From positions 2,480,001 to 2,544,000 of the forward strand of contig CM070581.1 in the NCBI GenBank assembly GCA_036346355.1: DNA of 64,000 nt. The letters are read 5' to 3'. The translations under genes were made by a program, and so were the position numbers. Every line of letters starts with the position of its first letter. The stretch's first letter is position 1. This DNA is from Rhipidocladum racemiflorum. Taxonomy: Eukaryota > Streptophyta > Magnoliopsida > Poales > Poaceae. Under the pieces are notes generated by a model. That model ran no database searches, was not told where the DNA came from, and saw nothing but the letters and a program-made list of their open reading frames with translations. Below, one piece after another: positions 57,501 to 64,000 of the stretch.

Positions 57501-59836
57501 AGCTTCAAAAGTTCATCATGCATTCTATCCATGGCAAAACTTAAAAATTCTTGAGCATCTTCTTGCCTGCAGAAATGCATAGAATCATAAACTGAAACAA
57601 GAAGCTTCATTGCTAGGATGATAAACACTTAATACTGGACATCTGTAGTAACACATAGAAGTCAATAAAGAACAGCATGCATAATGTCAATACACGATGT
57701 GATGCAGAGAACTATTTTGTTTGAATAAACTTCATAACCAATATGACACCTATGCTCAATTTCATGATCCAAAAGCAGACCCCTATCATAAGCATTACTT
57801 ATAACTTTAACATACTAAATTTGATTTCCAGTAAAGAACAAACTAGATTTGTCAGCATACATCACTAATGGGATCAGCCAAACACCTGATAATATGCACT
57901 GGCATGCATGTCTTGCTAGACTAGATGATGCTAAAGAATAAGCCTCAACACAACAAAAAAAAAATGATTTCCATCTTCAATTAGCACCCATAACAGCAAA
58001 ATCATCAGCATTCACAAATTCCTGAATTTTACTTCCTCATAAGAAAAACTAATAACCAAGAACAGCATCAACAAGCACTTACCTTGGCCGAGCAGATGTT
58101 CCGGCGGGCACATCTGGAGTAAAATTTCTCAGAACAGGACCAAACATGGCAGGATTAAGTGTTTTTGCAGCCATCATAGCAACTTTCTCATTTTTCTTCA
58201 TATTTGATTCGTCAAGCACATCAAATTGAGATATGAACTCAACAAATGCATTCAAAGTTGGGAAGCCAACCTAACATCAAAGAACTATTTATAAAGAAAA
58301 AAAAACGAAATAAGCACGAACAGAACATCAAACTGATTTGTTAGCAGTACCTTAGGAATACTCCGATTCCTCAGGTCCTGTAAAAGCTGAACAAAAGGCA
58401 AGCATGAAAGCAATGCCTGCAAAGTCGCATTAAGGAAGCATATATTTCCTGTATTCTTCAAACCATGGGGAAGCAATGGCTTGTTCTGAAATGCTTTCTT
58501 ATTTAAGTTTGGGATAGCCTCATCTACTAGAGCTGCATTAACAGGTATATCAACAACTGGGCTTCCATTTTCAGTTCTTTCCATAATTGAACTGCTGTTT
58601 TGAGTGCATTCGATCCCATCCTGGTACACCTCTGGCCCTGCAGGTGGTGCTGAACTGCTACTTTGAGTGCATTGGATCCCATCCTGGTACACCTCTGGCC
58701 TAGCGAGTGGTGCTGAACTGCAGACATTCTTGACTGGCATACCTGAAGGAACCGCAGCACCAGTCTTCTGTACATTCTTGAGGACACCATTGTTAGGAGA
58801 AACAGCGGCAGTGGGAAATCCATTGAACAGCACTGACCCACCATTTATTAAGCTAGATGTTACAGTTTCCTTTTTATTACTGCATGCATTATCCTTTGCA
58901 ATGACATTGTTCTGGCCGTTTGTTGATTTTGCAGGATGAACAGCACCTTTAGCAATAGGATTTGATGCTTTTTGTGAACTTAGCAATGAAAAATTCAGCG
59001 ACCCAAACTGGATCTCAGGTAGTTCCCATGTTTTCTCCACACTTTTAGTACTGCTTAGACCAGGCTGCCCCAGGAACAGCTTAGTCTCGTCCTCTGTAAA
59101 GGACCCAAATAAGACAACCTGCAATGCATTACGGAAGCAACTATATCATGAGAGAAAATAACAGTTGAAAAACTTTGAGCATTAACACAACTTGTGGCGC
59201 ATCCAAAAACAGCTATATCAAAGTATTTTTATCGGTAACCCTTTCTATATAATGCTACTTTCAGGAGGAGCAGTATGGGTTAAGAAAAAAATTGGTTTCA
59301 ACTTTGAATTCCAATTGGGCTAATGCCTTGCTTTTACGTACTCCGCACACCTTCAAAACACCAACAGTTTAAGCACTGATTATCTACTAAACACCTAAAC
59401 AGAGACAATATCATCAGTGCTATGATATATAGTGCCGCAAATATGCTTCAACATACACGCAGTAGCATTACATCGGCAGTGCTGGTAGTCCAAAAAATTC
59501 ACTCAAACCCAAACCAGCAGCCTCCCCGCCAGCTTTAATGCACCACGGCATCGCAGCAGCAGCGGCGGCGGCACTGAGAGTTCAATCACGCAGTTACGCC
59601 GTAATCAATGTCAATGCGCACGCGAGGCTAGATGGACGGATGGATACCTTGTCGCCGCCGCTCATCTCGGCTGCGGCGATGGCACCAGGGGCTGGACGCC
59701 GGCGGGGCGGGAACTGAACGCTTGGGGACCCACTTGGGAGCTCTGCGACCGGGGCCAGAGGCAGCCGAGGCGGCAAGTGGGAGACATCAAAGGCGGCGGG
59801 CGGGCGCCGAGGGGTTGGCCGCGCGACCGACTCCAC
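54540..59836 (-). CDS. UBP24: ubiquitin-specific protease 24-like, 7 exons
   Basis: Deubiquitinase of the USP/UBP cysteine protease family, closest to plant UBP24 (animal USP10). Coding exons in order: 59648-59836, 58351-59118, 58083-58270, 57325-57566, 55897-56039, 55034-55210, 54540-54728. All have GT-AG introns and phases fit, giving 631 codons. Near the N-terminus is VVLFGSFTEDETK. The Cys box GLKNTGNICFLNATLQALL has its Cys codon at 58438-58440; QEDAQEFLSFAMDRMHDELL follows in exon 4; the His box GHYTAD has its His codon at 54666-54668; the protein ends AYVLFYKQV. An alternative start, MSGGDK at 59663-59665, would give 574 aa and matches the short N-terminus I expect for the family. No frame breaks. 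Confidence 0.88.
55364..55623. mobile_element. Stowaway MITE in UBP24-like intron 5
   Basis: CTCCCTCCGATCACAAAAAC at the left and GTTTTTGTGAACCGGAGGGAG at the right, flanked by TA-type ends (ACTACTCC / GAGTACAA). Best preserved copy of the family also seen at 3447, 27745 and 60332. Lies within the intron 55211-55896. Confidence 0.8.
56812..56960. repeat. AACGGCCGTT-rich insertion in intron 4
   Basis: TTCTAAATAACGGCCGTTAAAACGG, CCGTTTTATTGAGCCGTTTAT, AACGGCCATTAACG and CCGTTTTATTGGGCCGTTT form inverted and direct pairs; AACCGTTCGTT at 57265 may be the far end. Probably a hAT-type non-autonomous element, ends unclear. Confidence 0.4.
58591..58716 (-). repeat. 63-bp tandem repeat in UBP24-like exon 2
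   Basis: Two units of 63 bp (58591-58653 and 58654-58716) encode 21-residue repeats around PEVYQDGIECTQ and PEVYQDGIQCTQ. In frame, in the variable linker before the catalytic domain. Confidence 0.8.
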
Positions 59837-60331
59837 GGCGCGGCGCGAAAGCAGGCGGTCACGGGGGCGCCACGGAGAGCGCTTCCGGGGAAGAGACGGC
59901 GGCGCCGATGCGCGAGGTAGGAGGCGGAGGCGGGGCGTAGCCGCGTAGGGTTTGTACTTGGTGTGGGTTTGGCGTGGGGAGAGGCGATTTGTGGGAGGAA
60001 GCTGAAGGAGGTGGTTGCCTTGCCTGGGGTTGGCTGGGCTGCGCCGCGCGATTTTATTGGGTGCCTCCGAGACGGTTGGTGAACTGACTCGACTCGACTC
60101 GGTTTCTTTTTTCTTTTCTTTTGCTTATTTTCTTTTCTTTTTCTTTTCGATGTTTTGAGACGTGAAATGAATCGGTGATGGTAATGGAAATTGACGCGCA
60201 CAGTGTACTGATCTTTACTGTTATACAAGAATCTAGTGGTGGTTACCTTTCCAGCCCCGCGGTGCCTCTTCCGTCCCTAAAAAAATGGATAACCAAAAAA
60301 AAAAAATACTTCGTCACAAATAAATTAACTA

Positions 60332-60591
60332 CTCTCTTCGATCATAAATAGTTGTTGTTTTGGATATAGTGATAATCAAACTTTCGAAACTTTAACTATC
60401 GATATACTTTTAAGTATTTAAATTAGATGCATAGAAATTATATGTATAGACTTGTCTAGAGAAGTATTTTCATAGTATTATAATTTTGTTGAGTTTTATA
60501 AATATGCTATAACAAAAATTGGTGGTCAAAGTTATGTTTTGAAGATCATATCAATATCCAAAACGAAAACTATTTGTGACCAAAGGGAATA
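60332..60591. mobile_element. Stowaway-like MITE, reverse orientation
   Basis: CTCTCTTCGATCATAAATAG left and ACTATTTGTGACCAAAGGGAATA right. The body matches the reverse complement of 55364-55623. The right 24 bp are duplicated again at about 60625-60648. Confidence 0.65.
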
Positions 60592-60659
60592 CCATCTTAT
60601 GCTTATCTTAATAAAATTAATAAAACTATTTGTGACCAAAGGGAATAGCAAACGATGTC

Positions 60660-61703
60660 CATGGTCAGACTCAGACAGCAGTACAGAACAGGGCGACCAG
60701 CCACAATATCAGGAACAGGGCGACCAGGGCGTGCCAAGGCTGCCAACAGATGACTATTAGATGGGCACCACAATTTGTAACTTGAAAATTGCACCTAAAA
60801 CTACCTTAACACGGAAATAAGGTTGAAAAGCTGCACAAACCCCTGTAAAAAAACATTGAAATTATTTCAAAAGAACAGTGGAGGTACTGCTGAAGACACC
60901 AAATACAACTAGTGAAAGGACTCGTCTAATTAGCACCTTGCAAAGAAAGGATTACGATAAGATAATCTAGGTTGTAAAAGGAGAATAAACGAGTGAAGTT
61001 ATTCAAAAATAAACCTAATCAATTTATCAAATAAATCGCAATGAACATATACACATAAATTGAATCTTCACACATACATAAATCAATTTAGTATTAGAGG
61101 AAATTAAAAAAATTACACAAATGGGAGGTCACAAATACAACCAATCAATCTCTTTCTTGATCAAAAACTTTAATTACATGAAGTTGAATTACAATACAAC
61201 AAGTATATGCATACATCACAATTTACCTAAATATCAACTGCAACCCTGATTATTATCAATGCACAGAAGATCATTAACATCAATTAATAACAATTATAAT
61301 TGAATTAAATAGTAAAGAATAATTACACACTTTATTCATTACAAATGTTGTACTGCTTCTATGCTCTTCTTTTTTTAAAGTTGCACAAACATTAAAGCAT
61401 AAATAAAGGGTAGATGGTGATTACTTACCTCTTTGTTTGCTTCAAGATTCGTGCAATCTCTATTAAGAGGAAGAACATAGAAGCACTGCTCTGTACGAGA
61501 GTATTAATTACAATACACATGAATTAATTAAATCTCAGAGATACCAATTACATGATTATTCAATTACATCAAAAATAAAGATTACAAGAATGTTTCAATT
61601 TCCCAAAGTCTAAACTTCAATTGATCTTTGGCTTGATTCCCTGAAAAATACCGATTAATCATGAATATAGAATCAAAGAGAATAAATTAAATATGTAAAA
61701 GAA
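60660..61703. other. AT-rich intergenic
   Basis: GAACAGGGCGACCAG occurs twice (60688 and 60715). Otherwise no gene or structure seen. Confidence 0.45.
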
Positions 61704-62048
61704 TTAAACAGAGGAGTTGCCGTCATACCCGTATGAGATGGTATCATGCTCTGAGATATCAGATTTGTCCGTGGCCAAATCGGCACCTCTCACAAAATTA
61801 GGTTTCACCATTCGGCAATTATACAAATCTAAAAATTTATTTGCAGATGTGAATAGTAAAAATACCATGCGATAGAGAAGTAGGTTTCCACGGTAAAAAG
61901 ATAACCCTCTATAGTATTTAGGAATAGGCATGAAGCATTGTGCAATGAGATAGAACCAAATTTCCAACCGAAGCCAGCAAGTCTCTAGCCAAAGTTTCCC
62001 ACAATCATTTCCTTCGTTCTTAAGCCAAGTCACTAGAGGGCATATCAC
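61704..62048 (-). CDS. unidentified 114-codon ORF
   Basis: Minus-strand frame from ATG at 62046-62048 to a stop at 61704-61706. Aromatic and Leu/Trp-rich first half (WLKNEGNDCGKLWLETCWL, FLLFTSANKFLDLYNC), then a charged end KPNFVRGADLATDKSDISEH and ISYGYDGNSSV. Composition looks protein-like, not low complexity, but I do not recognise the family and see no adjoining exon. It may be an exon or captured gene fragment. Upstream lies a Pro/Arg-rich low-complexity region. Confidence 0.3.
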   Translation of the reverse strand: MICPLVTWLKNEGNDCGKLWLETCWLRLEIWFYLIAQCFMPIPKYYRGLSFYRGNLLLYRMVFLLFTSANKFLDLYNCRMVKPNFVRGADLATDKSDISEHDTISYGYDGNSSV

Positions 62049-62079
62049 AACTTACATGGCCTAGCTTCCCCAAACCGAA

Positions 62080-62400
62080 ACCTCTAGAGCCACAAGCCAC
62101 CAGGAGGCCAAGAAAGAGGAGGTGAGGCCACTAAGCAAGCATAAGCCAAGAAGCCCCAGGAGCACCAAGCAAAACCAGGAGGAGGAGGTTGAGCCTGAGC
62201 CCAAGGTAGGAACAAGAAGAAGCGTCAAGAGATCACAATCAAGCCCACCACCAAGAGCAAGGAGATCAAGGCAAGCCACATCTCCTCCACCACCACCACC
62301 AGTAATCACAACCTCAGCACCACACCCTTGCACTTTCATTTCATTCTCCATACCACAGGTAAACTCACCATCATTTATGACGGCACAGACGTAGGCATAG
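62080..62400. other. purine-rich low-complexity region
   Basis: CACCAGGAGG, GGAGGAGGAGG and CCACCACCACCACC tracts keep both strands open (plus: Lys/Arg/Pro-rich; minus: Gly/Leu-rich). I cannot tell whether either frame is used. Confidence 0.35.
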
Positions 62401-62767
62401 CAAGTAGAAAACCAAAATAGAAGAATCGATATACTAGCGGTTTCAGCGAGTGCGTTGCTAGAGATTGTGCTGAGCGTGCCCGACGATCTCCTCACACTCC
62501 CCGACGTACGAGCTATCGCCAGGTGTCGTCATGGCACTATCCAAACCTGAGCATCACCTTTAGAATTCATCACAGACCATCGTAGGCAATTACTAGTGCA
62601 AGTAATTCAAAGCATGAATCAACACGCGGGTCACATTGCAACTAATTACGTATAGTTCTTGGGTATGTACGACGCATCTCCCGCTCGCCACGCACGTGTC
62701 ACTTTTTCTCTGTAGTTCCTACAGTACTACTATATAGCCTCATATATTTATTAACACTCACATTTCA

Positions 62768-62880
62768 CAACCGCTTTGTAGTTCAGTTGGTTAGAGTGTT
62801 GGCTGGCTAGCAGGCGATCTAGACTTCCAAATCGATGGTGATGGCAATTGTTCATTCGTGAGTATTGTTGCACCAACAGT
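62768..62880 (+). repeat. tRNA-derived SINE candidate
   Basis: TAGTTCAGTTGGTTAGAGTG matches a tRNA/SINE A box. A weak B-box-like stretch (GACTTCCAAATCGATGG) follows about 40 bp later. It does not fold into a good tRNA by eye, so a SINE or tRNA pseudogene is more likely than a gene. Confidence 0.4.
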
Positions 62881-64000
62881 AGCAGTGCTACATTGATTTT
62901 ATTTTTTAAGAAAGAATTAGAAAATAATTTATTTGTAAATTTTTTCCATAACTCTTTTTTGGTTTCCTTAAGACTTTTTAAAGGAAACTTCTACAGTGCA
63001 TTATTTTTCAAAAATATTTTTCTCAAAAAAATATTTTCCAAAAAATATGTAAATCTTTTAGAATTATTTAAAATGATAGCTTTTAATTTCTTACTTTCTT
63101 GATTTTTTAGAAAATTTTCTCTCTATTAAAATTTCGAAATCACCCGTAACAACACGCAAAATCGTATATCATATAAAACCTATGATTTCATTCTCCAAAA
63201 AAAATTATTATTAGAAAATAGTTTAGAACTTTTTTGGACCCGAGCTATGGTAGTTTTATTTTTAAAAAATCTTTTCCCCAATTTCCCCCCCTAATTTTTA
63301 AAAAATTCTTAAAACTTTTTTGAACAATTTTTTTAGGTATTACCAAAAAAGATTTCCTCTTTGTGTTAAAATCTTTACATGTCACGACAATTCTTTTCAC
63401 CTGCAGCAATGCACGAACCAACTGTGCAGCTAGTTGGGGATATGGGTACTCGAAGGAGAGCTGTGGCAAGGTCTACGAGAGGGAAGGTGGTGAGGAGAGG
63501 ACTACAGGGAGGTTGTGGGGCACCGGGCAGGCCGGTACGTACCGACGATAGGTAGAGTCTGAAAATTTGAATAACTAGCAGGGGTGGAGTCCGAAAATTT
63601 GAGGAGCCAGACAAAATTAACTAGTTAACGGTTCAAGATGAAGGTTTTTCAAAAAAAAAATCTCTCTTTTTATAGAATTTGTGATGGTGGACTGCATTGC
63701 AACTCCATGGCTCATCGTCGAGGAGCTCAGACAGTCGGCAGTCGTTCACTTTGTCCGGAAGATAGATCCGCCGGTGATAACTAGTGTTTGCTGCAACGTT
63801 TGAATGACTAGTGTTGAATCCAAGAACGTATCCTGTGCTACCATAACTTGGGGTGACATTGTTGGTAACATATCCAGTGCAATTAAAGATTGTTTTTTTT
63901 TTTTGTAACTTGTAGCATAGGGCGAATTTAATTATAAAATTTTATACGTAGATGAGGTAAGTTGAGATGTACATCCATGATTTTCTTCAGATTTTTTTAA
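62881..64000. other. intergenic, nothing recognised
   Basis: T-rich, then mixed sequence. No gene, RNA or terminal repeat found. Confidence 0.45.

Noticed and set aside
62061..62495. Hydrophobic Gly/Leu-rich minus-strand protein
   Set aside because: It is the mirror of CCA/GGA repeats; no domain.
62768..62850. Functional tRNA gene
   Set aside because: An A box is present, but no convincing acceptor stem, anticodon arm or B box.

Overview
The window is nuclear DNA of a grass (Poaceae, most likely Oryza or a close relative). This rests on dense nested LTR retrotransposons of Tat-like and orf0-bearing chromovirus types, Stowaway and hAT MITEs, a small Helitron, and two ordinary plant genes. 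About half of the window is two nested transposon piles, roughly 4.5-27.1 kb and 30.1-42.2 kb. The right part (49-60 kb) is gene-bearing. No bacterial features, CRISPR arrays or rRNA genes are visible.

Layout. 1-2.8 kb: a rearranged Ty1/copia remnant with two copies of a roughly 1-kb hAT-like element. 3.2-4.45 kb: MITEs, including a Stowaway split by the 3' end of a LINE. 4.55-27.1 kb: a three-level nest. A ~165-bp hAT-type MITE is split by gypsy element E1 (4676-27054, TSD AGCTG), whose 3' LTR is split by gypsy/chromovirus E2 (14230-26627, TSD GGGCC). 27.1-30 kb: MITEs, a Helitron and unclassified repeats. 30.07-42.21 kb: a hAT-like element (8-bp repeats ACCCGGAC) containing gypsy element E3 (30165-41492, TSD ACTTG) and a second 479-bp hAT MITE (TSD GTGCTGGG). 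42.2-49 kb: a cluster of related hAT/foldback MITEs and a decayed copia gag. 51.3-52.6 kb: an intact ERD15-like gene (PAM2 motif protein, + strand) with a MITE in its presumed 5'UTR. 54.5-59.8 kb: an intact seven-exon UBP24-like deubiquitinase gene (- strand) with a Stowaway in one intron. 60-64 kb: AT-rich intergenic DNA with another Stowaway, one unidentified 114-codon ORF and a tRNA-like SINE candidate.

The two findings I rate highest are these. (1) Differences between paired LTRs, and many apparent frameshifts in the retroelement ORFs, fall at CAG/CTG trinucleotides in recurrent, non-transition forms (CTG to ACG, CCAGA to C(C)GTA). This suggests systematic base-calling error at CHG-methylated cytosines rather than real decay. 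(2) Both Tat-like gypsy elements (E1 and E3) carry a minus-strand unit between integrase and 3' LTR, each with a good minus-strand TATA box, and in E1 a 438-codon open frame with a coiled coil and a possible intron. Transcription of these units is inferred, not shown.
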